A model generated the notes under the pieces. The model did no database searches and was not told the DNA's origin. It saw only the letters and a program-made list of their open reading frames with translations. A stretch of 42,768 nucleotides of DNA from Peptococcaceae bacterium UBA5767 (GTDB taxonomy: Bacteria; Bacillota; TC1; UBA5767): NCBI GenBank assembly GCA_002418765.1, contig DIET01000015.1, forward strand, positions 69,950 to 112,717, written 5' to 3'. The position numbers and the translations under genes are program-made. Positions 8,271 to 17,109 of this stretch are shown here, piece after piece; positions within the stretch are counted from its first letter, which is position 1; each line of letters starts with the position of its first letter.

Positions 8271-8355
8271 CTTATATATATAAGAATGATTTCATCAGGC
8301 AAAATTATTTGATAAAATAGAATCGATTGACATTGTAGATACATCGTGTTATTCA
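8271..8355 (+). promoter_or_regulatory. polyamine operon promoter with upstream 16-bp palindrome
   Basis: TTGACA (8327-8332), 17-bp spacer, TATTCA (8350-8355) place transcription near 8362, giving a leader of about 40 nt to the start at 8404. A perfect palindrome TCTTATATATATAAGA (8271-8286) lies about 40 bp before the -35 box and may bind a regulator, although AT-only palindromes also arise by chance. The rest of the 8074-8403 gap shows no gene. Confidence 0.6.
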
Positions 8356-8403
8356 TAGTGAAGAATGGGAATCCGTATGGATTCGTTTAGGAAGGGTATT
8401 GGC

Positions 8404-10323
8404 ATGAATAGACTTGAACAGTTGGGTAGATGGACCAAAAAAAAATCTGAGGAATTGTACGGCATCAATGCCTGGGGCAATCAGTATTATGCAATATCTG
8501 AGGCTGGAGAGGTGATGGTCCATCCCTTTCGGCATAACAAAAATGTAGGAGCCAGTTTGAAGGAAATCGCAGAAGGGATTCAGGATCGTGGTCTGGATAT
8601 GCCCGTTTTGCTTCGCTTTGAAAACCTGCTGGATGCGCAGATTACCTTTTTGAATGAGTCCTTTCGGGATGCCATGAGCAAACTGGATTACCAGGGAAAA
8701 TACCAGGGTGTATATCCCATCAAGGTAAATCAGCAACAGCAACTGATTCAGGAGGTGACCAAATATGGTCAGCGCTATCACCATGGCTTGGAGGTAGGCA
8801 GCAAAGCGGAATTGTTGGCGGCTTTGTCACAGATGAAAGACAAAGAAGCTTGTCTCATCTGCAATGGCTACAAGGATACGGAATTTATTGATTTGGGTCT
8901 GTATGCCCTGAAAATGGGCTTTCAAACTTTTTTTGTCATTGAAATTCCTGGTGAACTGGATATCATTTTGGAGCGGGCCGAGCTTCTTAGGGTCGTACCC
9001 AATATTGGCGTACGTATCAAAATCTCTTCGAAGGCCGGTGGATATTGGACGGAATCAGGTGGAGACCGGAGCATTTTTGGTCTAAATATGTCGCAAACCA
9101 TCGAGATTGTGGATACGCTTCGAGAAAAGAATATGTTGGGTACTCTTAAACTGATGCACTATCATTTGGGTTCACAAATACCCAATATTCGGGATATCCG
9201 TTCTGCAGTCAAGGAAGCGGCACGTGTCTATGCTGAATTGGTCAAGGAAGGCGCCCCGATGGGTTATTTGGATCTCGGCGGTGGTTTGGCCGTGGATTAC
9301 GACGGCTCCAACACCAATTATACCAATAGCTGCAATTATTCAGTGGAAGAGTATTGTACAGATATTGTAGAAGCAGTGATGAGTGTGATGGAGGAAAGCG
9401 AAATTGCCCATCCGATCATCATTACGGAATCTGGCAGAGCGTTGGTGGCATATTATTCTGTGTTGCTGTTTAATGTCTTGGATATCGCCAAATTTGAAGA
9501 GCACGAAATACCAGAAAGTTTGGGTGAAGGGCATTCTGAACAGTTGCTCAATTTGCATGAAGTCAATCGAAACTTAAACTTGAAAAACATCCAGGAGTGT
9601 TATAATGATGCTTTGTATTATAGAGATGCCATTAGAGATTTGTTCAATCATGGGAATATTTCGCTGCGGGAACGGGCGTTATCAGAAAAGATATTTTGGA
9701 ATACGCTGAATAAAATTGTGAAAGAAAAGAATAAATTGAAATTCATCCCAACGGAGCTGGAAGATTTGGAAAGTGCGATCGCAGACATTTATTATTGCAA
9801 TTTTTCTGTTTTTCAATCGATTCCGGACAGTTGGGCGATCGATCAACTGTTTCCCATCATGCCGATACACAGGTTGTTGGAGATGCCCAATTGTAATGGC
9901 ATCCTGGCGGATATTACGTGTGATTGCGACGGAAACATCAACAAATTCATCGATCAGCATGACGTGAAAAACACCCTGGCTTTACACGATTTAAATCCGC
10001 ATGAAGATTATTATCTGGGCATATTTCTGGTGGGGGCTTACCAAGAGACGTTGGGAGACCTGCACAATCTCTTTGGGGATACCAATGTTGTCAGCATTCG
10101 CATCAATGAAGATGGCACCTACAATTTTGTCAGTGAAATTGAAGGAGACAGCGTGGAAGATGTTCTCAGTTACGTGGAATATGACACCAAGCAAATGCGT
10201 AAGAATTTTAAAAAGACGGCTGATGAAGCGGTGGAGAACGGTTACATTACGGTGCGAGAGCGACGAGAGATTCTCAATTCACTGGAGAACGGACTGCGAG
10301 GCTATACCTATTATGAGCGCTAA
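8404..10323 (+). CDS. speA: biosynthetic arginine decarboxylase
   Basis: PLP enzyme of 639 aa that converts arginine to agmatine, the first step of polyamine synthesis here. It is the SpeA type with an alanine-racemase-like TIM barrel: the PLP lysine is in GVYPIKVNQQQQ, the cofactor phosphate loop in YLDLGGGLAVDYDG, HYHLGSQI lines the active site, and DITCDCDG near residue 510 carries the second-subunit catalytic Cys. ATG 8404 has AGGAAGG 8 nt before it; an upstream in-frame ATG at 8365 nearly coincides with the predicted transcription start. It leads a four-gene operon with agmatinase and the carboxyspermidine genes. Confidence 0.95.
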   Translation: MNRLEQLGRWTKKKSEELYGINAWGNQYYAISEAGEVMVHPFRHNKNVGASLKEIAEGIQDRGLDMPVLLRFENLLDAQITFLNESFRDAMSKLDYQGKYQGVYPIKVNQQQQLIQEVTKYGQRYHHGLEVGSKAELLAALSQMKDKEACLICNGYKDTEFIDLGLYALKMGFQTFFVIEIPGELDIILERAELLRVVPNIGVRIKISSKAGGYWTESGGDRSIFGLNMSQTIEIVDTLREKNMLGTLKLMHYHLGSQIPNIRDIRSAVKEAARVYAELVKEGAPMGYLDLGGGLAVDYDGSNTNYTNSCNYSVEEYCTDIVEAVMSVMEESEIAHPIIITESGRALVAYYSVLLFNVLDIAKFEEHEIPESLGEGHSEQLLNLHEVNRNLNLKNIQECYNDALYYRDAIRDLFNHGNISLRERALSEKIFWNTLNKIVKEKNKLKFIPTELEDLESAIADIYYCNFSVFQSIPDSWAIDQLFPIMPIHRLLEMPNCNGILADITCDCDGNINKFIDQHDVKNTLALHDLNPHEDYYLGIFLVGAYQETLGDLHNLFGDTNVVSIRINEDGTYNFVSEIEGDSVEDVLSYVEYDTKQMRKNFKKTADEAVENGYITVRERREILNSLENGLRGYTYYER

Positions 10324-10343
10324 GCAGAAAGGACACGTGGTGT

Positions 10344-11195
10344 ATGAAAAAGCAATATGAGATCTGCCGCCACGAGGGCATGCAGAGTTCTTATGAAGAT
10401 GCGTCCTTGGTTCTTTTGGGCGTTCCCTTTGATGGGACGGTTTCCAACCGACCGGGTACTCGTTTTGGGCCTGCCGGTGTCAGACAGGAGCTAGACGGTC
10501 TGGAAACATACAGCCCTTATTTGGATAAGGATTTAGAAGATTATGCCATTTCTGATATCGGTGATTTGATGTTTCCATGGGGTGATACGCCCAAGGTTAT
10601 GTCATTGATTGAAAAAGAAGTGACCGGCTTGCTGGCGGATGACAAGAAGGTAATGCTGCTGGGTGGAGAACACCTGATCAGTTTTCCTGCCGTTTCGGCT
10701 TATGTAAAACGATATCCGGATCTGCAGGTGATTCATTTTGATGCGCATGCTGATTTGCGAGAACATTATTTGGGAGAAAAACTTTCGCACGCAACCGTGA
10801 TGCGTCGGATTTATGAAACATTGACCAATCCGGTTCTATATCAGTTGGGTATCCGTTCAGGCACCAAGGAGGAATTTGCTTTTGCCAAAAGGGCTACGCA
10901 TTTTGTGCCTTTTACCAAAGAAGGGATAACCGAAATGGTACGGTCCATCAAGGATGCTCCCGTCTATGTTTCCATTGATTTGGACGTTCTTGATCCTTCC
11001 ATTTTCCCGGGAACAGGCACACCGGAACCAGGTGGTGTGACGTTTCAGGAATTATTAGCAGGTATTCATGGACTTCAAAAAGCACGGATCGTGGGTGCAG
11101 ACGTTGTGGAATTGTCGCCTCATTATGATGCCAGTGGTGTCTCCAATGTGGTGGCTGCCAAGGTGGTGCGTGAATTGGCATTGGTGATGGCGTAG
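10344..11195 (+). CDS. speB: agmatinase
   Basis: Ureohydrolase of 283 aa that splits agmatine to putrescine and urea using two Mn2+ ions. The metal ligands are visible in GGEHLISFP, HFDAHADLRE and SIDLDVLDPS, the three arginase-family signatures. The position directly behind speA (20-bp gap) favours agmatine over arginine, guanidinobutyrate or other substrates. AAAGGA lies before ATG 10344. It feeds putrescine to the two downstream enzymes. Confidence 0.94.
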   Translation: MKKQYEICRHEGMQSSYEDASLVLLGVPFDGTVSNRPGTRFGPAGVRQELDGLETYSPYLDKDLEDYAISDIGDLMFPWGDTPKVMSLIEKEVTGLLADDKKVMLLGGEHLISFPAVSAYVKRYPDLQVIHFDAHADLREHYLGEKLSHATVMRRIYETLTNPVLYQLGIRSGTKEEFAFAKRATHFVPFTKEGITEMVRSIKDAPVYVSIDLDVLDPSIFPGTGTPEPGGVTFQELLAGIHGLQKARIVGADVVELSPHYDASGVSNVVAAKVVRELALVMA

Positions 11196-11210
11196 GAAGG
11201 AAGGAAGAAT

Positions 11211-12410
11211 ATGGGAAAAGCATTGATTATTGGTGCGGGCGGCGTGGCCAGTGTGGTCGTGCACAAATGTTGTCAGAATTCGGATGTTTTTGAAGAGATT
11301 TGTATCGCTAGTCGGACGAAGTCCAAATGTGATGCTATAAAAGAGGCTGTAGACGGTGGTAAAACCAACATTGTTACCGCTGAGCTGGATGCCGATGATG
11401 CACAGCAGGTCATCAATCTGATTCATACTTTTCAACCTGATATTGTGATCAATGTAGCTCTGCCTTATCAGGATCTGACCATCATGGATGCTTGTCTGGC
11501 TACGGGTGTGCATTATCTGGATACGGCCAATTATGAGCCGCCTGATGTGCCCAAGTTTGAATACAAATGGCAGTGGGCATATCAGGAACGATTTCAAGAA
11601 GCGGGCTTGACCGCTATTTTGGGATGTGGTTTTGATCCTGGGGTTACAGGTGTGTTTTCAGCCTATGCTGCAAAGCATTATTTTGATGAGATCCACACCA
11701 TTGATATAGTGGATGCCAATGCAGGAGACCATGGATATCCTTTTGCTACCAATTTTAACCCGGAAATCAACATTCGGGAGATTACGGCCAAGGGACGTTA
11801 TTATGAAAATGGACAATGGATCGAAACGGAACCACTGGAGATCAAGAGGGTTTATGATTTGCCGCAGATTGGTCCCAAGGATACATACCTGTTGTATCAT
11901 GAGGAATTGGAATCGTTGGCCAAACATATTCCAGGCGTCAGGAGGATTCGTTTTTTCATGACCTTTTCTCAGCAGTATATAGAACATCTGATGGTGCTGC
12001 AGAATGTGGGGATGACCTCCATTGAACCCATTTTCTATGAAGGGATAGAGATCCAGCCGTTGCAGTTTTTAAAGGCAGTGCTTCCGGATCCTGCTTCTTT
12101 GGGCCCTAGAACCAAGGGTAAGACCAATATTGGATGTATCTTTCAGGGTATGAAGGATGGCCAGGAAAAGACATACTACGTTTACAACATCAGCGATCAT
12201 CAGGAATGCTATCGTGAAGTTGGTTCACAGGCTATTTCTTACACCACCGGGGTTCCAGCCATGATTGGTGCCAAGTTATTGCTGCAAGGAAAATGGAAAA
12301 AGCCAGGCGTGTTCAATGTGGAAGAATTTGATCCGGATCCTTTTATGGAAGAGTTGATGCGGCAGGGATTGCCATGGCATGAGGATTTCTCTCCTGTCTT
12401 GATTGATTAG
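11211..12410 (+). CDS. carboxynorspermidine/carboxyspermidine dehydrogenase (saccharopine dehydrogenase family)
   Basis: NADPH-dependent enzyme of 399 aa that condenses putrescine (or diaminopropane) with aspartate semialdehyde and reduces the Schiff base to carboxyspermidine (or carboxynorspermidine). The N-terminal Rossmann fold has GAGGVASVVVHKC; INVALPYQDLTIMDACLATGVHYLDTANYE and GCGFDPGVTGVFSAYAAK are typical of the saccharopine dehydrogenase-like CASDH group. It lies 15 bp after speB with AAGGAAGGAAG before the ATG. Putrescine made by SpeA-SpeB in the same operon makes spermidine the likely final product. Confidence 0.92.
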   Translation: MGKALIIGAGGVASVVVHKCCQNSDVFEEICIASRTKSKCDAIKEAVDGGKTNIVTAELDADDAQQVINLIHTFQPDIVINVALPYQDLTIMDACLATGVHYLDTANYEPPDVPKFEYKWQWAYQERFQEAGLTAILGCGFDPGVTGVFSAYAAKHYFDEIHTIDIVDANAGDHGYPFATNFNPEINIREITAKGRYYENGQWIETEPLEIKRVYDLPQIGPKDTYLLYHEELESLAKHIPGVRRIRFFMTFSQQYIEHLMVLQNVGMTSIEPIFYEGIEIQPLQFLKAVLPDPASLGPRTKGKTNIGCIFQGMKDGQEKTYYVYNISDHQECYREVGSQAISYTTGVPAMIGAKLLLQGKWKKPGVFNVEEFDPDPFMEELMRQGLPWHEDFSPVLID

Positions 12411-12412
12411 AG

Positions 12413-13585
12413 ATGGTCATGAAAAATATATTGGTACAAGAGCTGGGTGAGATCACAACACCAGCATATGTGGTGGATGAAAGACTTTTAAAAAAGAATT
12501 TGGATGTGTTGCAGGGGGTACAGCGAGCAACAGGATGTAAGATTCTGCTGGCGTTGAAGGGATTTTCCATGCATGCGGTTTTCCCCTTGATTGGCGAATA
12601 TCTCTACGGCATCACCGCCAGCTCGCTTTTTGAAGCCAGACTGGGTTCGGAAGAGATGGGCAAAGAGGTGCATGTGTATGCCCCGGCTTATCGCTCAGAT
12701 GAATTTGCAGAATTGATGACGTACGCTGATCATGTGGTGTTCAATTCTCCTACTCAGATCAAGGCTTATGCACACAGGGTAAAACAAGCTGCACAAGAGC
12801 GGCATAAGGACATTGACTGTGGCTTGCGCATCAATCCGGAATACTCTGAGGCAGCCGTTCCTATGTACGACCCTTGTTATGCTCATTCTCGGCTGGGGAC
12901 CACACTAAATCAGTTACTGCTATCTGGGCCAGAGATACTCGCAGCGCTGGATGGACTCCATTTCCACACTCTCTGCGAACAAAATGCAGATGCCTTGGAA
13001 CATACCTGGCAGGTGGTGGAAGATAAATTTGGCTTTATGCTGCATCAGCTGAAGTGGATCAATTTTGGTGGGGGACATCATATTACCAGAGATGACTACC
13101 AATTGGAGGTTTTGCACCGGGTGATTCGGCATGTGCAACAGACTTATCAGGTAGAGGTCTATCTGGAGCCAGGGGAAGCCATTGCTTTGCATACAGGATA
13201 CTTGGTCAGCCGGGTTTTGGACATCGTCAGCAACGGCATGGAGATAGCCATTTTGGATACTTCTGCAGCCTGCCATATGCCAGATGTGCTGGAAATGCCC
13301 TATCGACCTTATATTATAGATTCAGGTAAACCCCAAGAGAAAGCCTATACCTATAGACTAGGTGGGGTGACTTGTTTGGCTGGTGACGTCATTGGCGACT
13401 ATAGTTTTGATGCACCATTGGCGGTGGGAGACATGTTGATTTTTACCGATATGGCCCATTATACCATGGTGAAAAACAATACCTTCAATGGGATCAATTT
13501 GCCATCCATTTATCTTCTCAATGAAAAAGGTACGCAGTTGATTCGCTCGTTTGGATTCGAAGACTATAAGGGCCGCCTGTCCTGA
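12413..13585 (+). CDS. nspC: carboxynorspermidine/carboxyspermidine decarboxylase
   Basis: PLP-dependent decarboxylase of 390 aa, last step of the carboxyspermidine route. It has the alanine-racemase fold typical of CANSDC: PLP lysine in LALKGFSM, HTLCEQNADAL, WINFGGGHHITRDDY, YLEPGEA, and CHMPDVLEMPYRP, which carries a family-specific motif. The gene starts 2 bp after the dehydrogenase stop (ATG 12413; ATG 12419 is the alternative and has GAG at better spacing). There is no SpeD/SpeE-type aminopropyl route in the window. A strong terminator follows. Confidence 0.94.
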   Translation: MVMKNILVQELGEITTPAYVVDERLLKKNLDVLQGVQRATGCKILLALKGFSMHAVFPLIGEYLYGITASSLFEARLGSEEMGKEVHVYAPAYRSDEFAELMTYADHVVFNSPTQIKAYAHRVKQAAQERHKDIDCGLRINPEYSEAAVPMYDPCYAHSRLGTTLNQLLLSGPEILAALDGLHFHTLCEQNADALEHTWQVVEDKFGFMLHQLKWINFGGGHHITRDDYQLEVLHRVIRHVQQTYQVEVYLEPGEAIALHTGYLVSRVLDIVSNGMEIAILDTSAACHMPDVLEMPYRPYIIDSGKPQEKAYTYRLGGVTCLAGDVIGDYSFDAPLAVGDMLIFTDMAHYTMVKNNTFNGINLPSIYLLNEKGTQLIRSFGFEDYKGRLS

Positions 13586-13601
13586 TGTTGTTCTCGCGGA
13601 C

Positions 13602-13635
13602 AAGAGACATTCTTTCTCAGGATGTCTCTTTTTTT
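13602..13635 (+). terminator. intrinsic terminator of the polyamine operon
   Basis: Stem AGAGACAT/ATGTCTCT (13603-13610, 13622-13629) with 11-nt loop and a seven-T tract. Confidence 0.92.
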
Positions 13636-13822
13636 CGAGAGAAGGCTGACAATCGGGGCAAAGGGTAGAGCTGTGCTTATCGATGTACCATGTATACAGG
13701 GGGGGGTATGAGGGGTAAACTTTTTGATCACATTTTTCTCTATAAATGTTTTTGCATTGGTCTAAGATAAATTGCTCTGAACTGAGAATTTGTGGTATCC
13801 TATAAAGAGAAGAAAAAATACA

Positions 13823-13978
13823 ATATCCGAGTTGCCTGCTCTACAGCCTAGGCCAGGAGCATCAACCAATGGGTGCATGGGAAACCATGTTTCCTCCCGT
13901 GATTTGGAAAGGATTTTTTAATAGAGACTATTAAAAAATGAGACAGGATACTGTCCCAAATCATGAGGAGGTTTTTTT
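13823..13978 (+). ncRNA. putative molybdenum/tungsten cofactor riboswitch (Moco/Tuco motif) controlling aor
   Basis: Leader RNA directly before the tungsten/molybdenum enzyme gene. The segment 13823-13914 resembles the Moco RNA motif as I remember it: GAAA-capped hairpin CATGG/CCATG, a GCATC/GGTGC stem beside it, the run TTTCCTCCCGTGA, and possible closing pair ATCC/GGAT (13825-13828, 13911-13914). After it come a 10-bp perfect hairpin (13914-13923 with 13929-13938) and a GACAG/CTGTC hairpin (13942-13946 with 13951-13955). The aptamer's 3' end, 13893-13907, is complementary to 13956-13971 over 15 pairs with one G-U and one bulged A; the latter includes the Shine-Dalgarno AGGAGG (13966-13971). 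This suggests translational control by sequestration. The class assignment is from memory. Confidence 0.75.
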
Positions 13979-15775
13979 ATGTTTGGTTATCAAGGAAAGA
14001 TTTTGCGTATTGATTTGTCAGCCGGCAAGTCCAAGGTGGAACAGCTTGATGAAAAACTGGCCAGAGAATATGTGGGCGGACGCGGACTGGCCACCAAGTA
14101 TTTTTTTGATGAGGTGCCTGCTACGGTGGATGCGCTTAGTCCTGAAAATAAACTGATCATGGCTACGGGACCATTGAGCGGAACACCAACCCCTACTGGT
14201 GGACGATACATGGTGGTGACCAAATCTCCACTGACTGATACCATTGCTTCTTCCAATTCTGGTGGATATTGGGGCGCGGAACTTAAATTTGCCGGTTATG
14301 ACATGATCATTGTAGAAGGAAAATCGGATAAACCGGTGTATGTGGCCATCGAAGATGATCGCGTGGAGATCAAGGATGCAGCACATTTATGGGGGAAAGT
14401 AGTCTCTGAAGCCACCGATATTTTGGAAAAGGAATCTCCTGAGAAATCCAGAATATTAGCGATTGGGCCTGCCGGGGAAAAATTATCCCGTATTGCTTCT
14501 GTGATGAATGATAAGTCGAGAGCGGCTGGCCGGTCTGGTGTAGGCGCTGTCATGGGTTCCAAGAATTTGAAGGCCATTGTGGTGCGAGGACACAAAACAG
14601 TGCCCATTGCAGATGAGGCTGCGCTGAAAGAAACAGTCAAAGAGAGTACCAAAAAAATACGGGAAAATGGCGTTACTGGAGAAGGGCTACCTACGTATGG
14701 TACGGCAGTATTGGTGAACATCATCAATGAAAATGGTGTTTTCCCTACCAACAATTTCCAACTATCCCAGTTTTCTTTGGCAGAGAATATCAGTGGTGAA
14801 AGCTTGGCTGAAAAATATCTGGTTCGCAAAGACCCTTGTTATCGTTGCCCGATTGGTTGCGGCCGTTACACCAAAACAGACAAAGTAGAAGGTGGCGGTC
14901 CTGAGTATGAAACCATCTGGGCTTTTGGCGGTGACTGTGGGGTTTCTGATTTGGAAGCCGTGATCGAAGCCAACTTCTGGTGCAATGAGATGGGGCTAGA
15001 TACCATTTCTGCTGGTGCGACCATTGCCATGGCCATGGAACTTTATCAAAAAGGATTCATCAAGGACGAGGATCTGGATGGAGTGCCTCTGGAGTTTGGC
15101 AATGCCGAGGCCATCGTTGCCTGGACCAAACGCATGGGCCTTCGGGAAGGTTTGGGTGATATGATGGCGGAGGGCTCCTATCGCCTTGGAGACCAGTATG
15201 GCATGTCAGCATTGTCCATGTCTGTCAAGAAACAAGAAATGCCCGCTTATGACCCCAGAGCCATTCAAGGCCAAGGTTTGCAATATGCTACCTCCAATCG
15301 CGGGGGATGTCACGTGAGAGGGTATCTCATTTCTCCGGAAATTTTGGGATTGCCGGAAAAATTGGATCGGTTTGCTTTGGATGGCAAGGCTACCTGGACC
15401 AAAATATTCCAAGATTTAACAGCGTTTATTGATTCTTCAGGTCTATGTTTGTTCACGTCATTTGCTATGGGAGCGGATGATTATGCTACCATGGTGGAAG
15501 CAGCCACAGGCATGAAGTGGGATGCTGCAGAAGTGTTAAAGGCAGGGAATCGTATTTGGAATCTAGAACGGCTTTTCAATTTGGCTGCTGGTGTTGATCC
15601 TTCTCAAGATACCTTGCCTCCTAGATTACTGAATGATCCCATTGCGGAAGGTCCGTCTGCTGGCCATGTAACGCGTTTGGCGGAGATGTTACCAGAATAC
15701 TATGATCTTCGAGGCTGGAGTCCGGAGGGTATTCCCACCGCAGCAACACTGAGAGAGCTGGGTATTGAAGGCTAG
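13979..15775 (+). CDS. aor: aldehyde ferredoxin oxidoreductase (tungsten/molybdopterin enzyme)
   Basis: Cytosolic W- or Mo-bis-pyranopterin enzyme of 598 aa that interconverts aldehydes and carboxylic acids with ferredoxin. The N-terminal domain has the family start (MFGYQGKILRIDLSAGK, GGRGLATKYFFDEVP); the single 4Fe-4S cluster is held by Cys287, Cys290, Cys294 (CYRCPIGC) and Cys490 (SSGLCLF). Length matches AOR (about 600 aa). AGGAGG lies 7 nt before ATG 13979 and is the element paired with the riboswitch. The downstream radical SAM, MoaD-like and E1-like genes are the usual AOR maturation neighbours. The aldehyde substrate cannot be read. Confidence 0.95.
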   Translation: MFGYQGKILRIDLSAGKSKVEQLDEKLAREYVGGRGLATKYFFDEVPATVDALSPENKLIMATGPLSGTPTPTGGRYMVVTKSPLTDTIASSNSGGYWGAELKFAGYDMIIVEGKSDKPVYVAIEDDRVEIKDAAHLWGKVVSEATDILEKESPEKSRILAIGPAGEKLSRIASVMNDKSRAAGRSGVGAVMGSKNLKAIVVRGHKTVPIADEAALKETVKESTKKIRENGVTGEGLPTYGTAVLVNIINENGVFPTNNFQLSQFSLAENISGESLAEKYLVRKDPCYRCPIGCGRYTKTDKVEGGGPEYETIWAFGGDCGVSDLEAVIEANFWCNEMGLDTISAGATIAMAMELYQKGFIKDEDLDGVPLEFGNAEAIVAWTKRMGLREGLGDMMAEGSYRLGDQYGMSALSMSVKKQEMPAYDPRAIQGQGLQYATSNRGGCHVRGYLISPEILGLPEKLDRFALDGKATWTKIFQDLTAFIDSSGLCLFTSFAMGADDYATMVEAATGMKWDAAEVLKAGNRIWNLERLFNLAAGVDPSQDTLPPRLLNDPIAEGPSAGHVTRLAEMLPEYYDLRGWSPEGIPTAATLRELGIEG

Positions 15776-15788
15776 TGAGTTAGGCTGT

Positions 15789-15816
15789 AAAAGGGCTTCT
15801 TCGGAAGCCCTTTTTG
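15789..15816 (+). terminator. intrinsic terminator between aor and the maturase genes
   Basis: Eleven-bp stem AAAAGGGCTTC/GAAGCCCTTTT (15789-15799, 15804-15814) with a TTCG tetraloop and T-tract. Only about 15 bp before the next start codon, so it may attenuate rather than fully end transcription, giving more aor than maturase mRNA. Confidence 0.88.
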
Positions 15817-15830
15817 TGTAAGGAGATATC

Positions 15831-16871
15831 ATGCCCATTAAAAAAGTCTACTTGGAAATGACCAATCAATGCAACTTGTCTTGTGCTATGTGTTATCGAC
15901 ATGCTTGGGATTATGCGACAGATGCCTATGATGACCAGATGGTAGAGCGTATTGTGGAGGATCTATTGACTATTGACTCTCTGGAAGAAATCGTTTTGGG
16001 CGGTATTGGGGAGCCTACCATGCATCCTCGTTTTCTATGGGTCCTGGAGAGACTTTCGCATTTGAGAATCACTTTGACCAGCAATGCTGCCTATTTGAGT
16101 CCTGCCTTGCGAGAAGGGATTTTGGAGCATGTAGACCGGCTTGTGGTTTCGGTGGACGGGAATGAAGACAGTTATTATGATATACGGCACGTTCCTTTGG
16201 CTTTGGTGATGGAGACACTCCAGTGGTTTCATGAACACAAAGGAAAGAAAAAGCAAGTATGGCCACGACTGGCCATCCAAATGGTTCTGTCCCGAAAGAA
16301 TGAAAAAGACATGATCGATGTGGTGGATCTGGCCCATCGCGTTGGGGCGGATAAGGTCATATTTTCACATTTGCTGCCGGTGAGTCCTGGGGAGCAAGAG
16401 GATATTCTTTATACATTGTATCAAAATGATGGTCTTAAAAAACGCTTTGCTGAAGTCAGAGGCTATGCTTTAAAGAAAGGAATGGCGACGTTTTTGCCGG
16501 ATTACCGCATCAAAACAGAGCGTCATTGCCGATTTCTTGATGAGCATACCACGATGATCAATGCCAGAGGTGAGGTGGTTCCTTGTTATCGGTTTTCACA
16601 TGATGGTAAAGAAATCATTTTGGGTCGGGCCAAGCAGGTTCACAAGATGACATGGGGAAACATCATGGAGCAACGGCTGCAGGATATTTATGATTCTCCT
16701 CGGTATAGAGCATTTCGACGTACGGTTCAAAATAATCAATATCCGTCTTGCCTGGACTGTGATTTGCAGGAGGGCTGTGATTTGGTGCGTACCGCAGATG
16801 TGGATTGCTATGGGGTAGCGCCTTCATGTGCAGATTGTCTGTGGTCAAGAAATATAGTATATTGTGTTTAA
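15831..16871 (+). CDS. radical SAM/SPASM maturase of tungsten cofactor oxidoreductase
   Basis: Radical SAM enzyme of 346 aa. The SAM-binding cluster motif is CNLSCAMC (Cys14, Cys18, Cys21); GGIGEPTMHP and LTSNAAYL follow the barrel pattern. The C-terminal third is rich in cysteines (CRF, VVPCYRF, CLDCDLQEGC, CYG, CADC) and fits SPASM-type auxiliary clusters. A family of radical SAM proteins that co-occurs with tungsten AORs is known, and the position right behind aor supports the call. AAGGAG precedes ATG 15831. The exact modification, on AOR or its cofactor, is unknown. Confidence 0.88.
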   Translation: MPIKKVYLEMTNQCNLSCAMCYRHAWDYATDAYDDQMVERIVEDLLTIDSLEEIVLGGIGEPTMHPRFLWVLERLSHLRITLTSNAAYLSPALREGILEHVDRLVVSVDGNEDSYYDIRHVPLALVMETLQWFHEHKGKKKQVWPRLAIQMVLSRKNEKDMIDVVDLAHRVGADKVIFSHLLPVSPGEQEDILYTLYQNDGLKKRFAEVRGYALKKGMATFLPDYRIKTERHCRFLDEHTTMINARGEVVPCYRFSHDGKEIILGRAKQVHKMTWGNIMEQRLQDIYDSPRYRAFRRTVQNNQYPSCLDCDLQEGCDLVRTADVDCYGVAPSCADCLWSRNIVYCV

Positions 16872-16883
16872 AAGGGGCTGTTT

Positions 16884-17108
16884 ATGAAAATCAAAGTCAG
16901 GTTGTTTGCGACGTTAAGAGAACACAGAGGAAAAGAGGTGTTGGTGGATGTTGAGGAATCAGCCACGCCTTTGGATGTGCTTCTAGTGCTACAGATTGCG
17001 TCTGGGGATGTTGCCATCTTGCTGATCAATGGCCGAGATGGTGCTTTGGACGCTCCTCTGGTGCCCGGCGATGTGCTGTCCGTGTTTCCCCCGGTGGGAG
17101 GAGGATAA
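16884..17108 (+). CDS. MoaD/ThiS-like sulfur carrier protein
   Basis: Ubiquitin-fold protein of 74 aa ending in PPVGGG; the C-terminal Gly-Gly is adenylated and thiocarboxylated in this family and donates sulfur to molybdopterin. The start IKVRLFATLREHRGKEV is typical for MoaD. It lies 12 bp after the radical SAM gene and one base before the E1-like gene, which should be its activating enzyme. It may serve the dithiolene sulfur of the W/Mo cofactor, or be specific to the AOR assembly. Confidence 0.9.
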   Translation: MKIKVRLFATLREHRGKEVLVDVEESATPLDVLLVLQIASGDVAILLINGRDGALDAPLVPGDVLSVFPPVGGG

Positions 17109-17109
17109 G

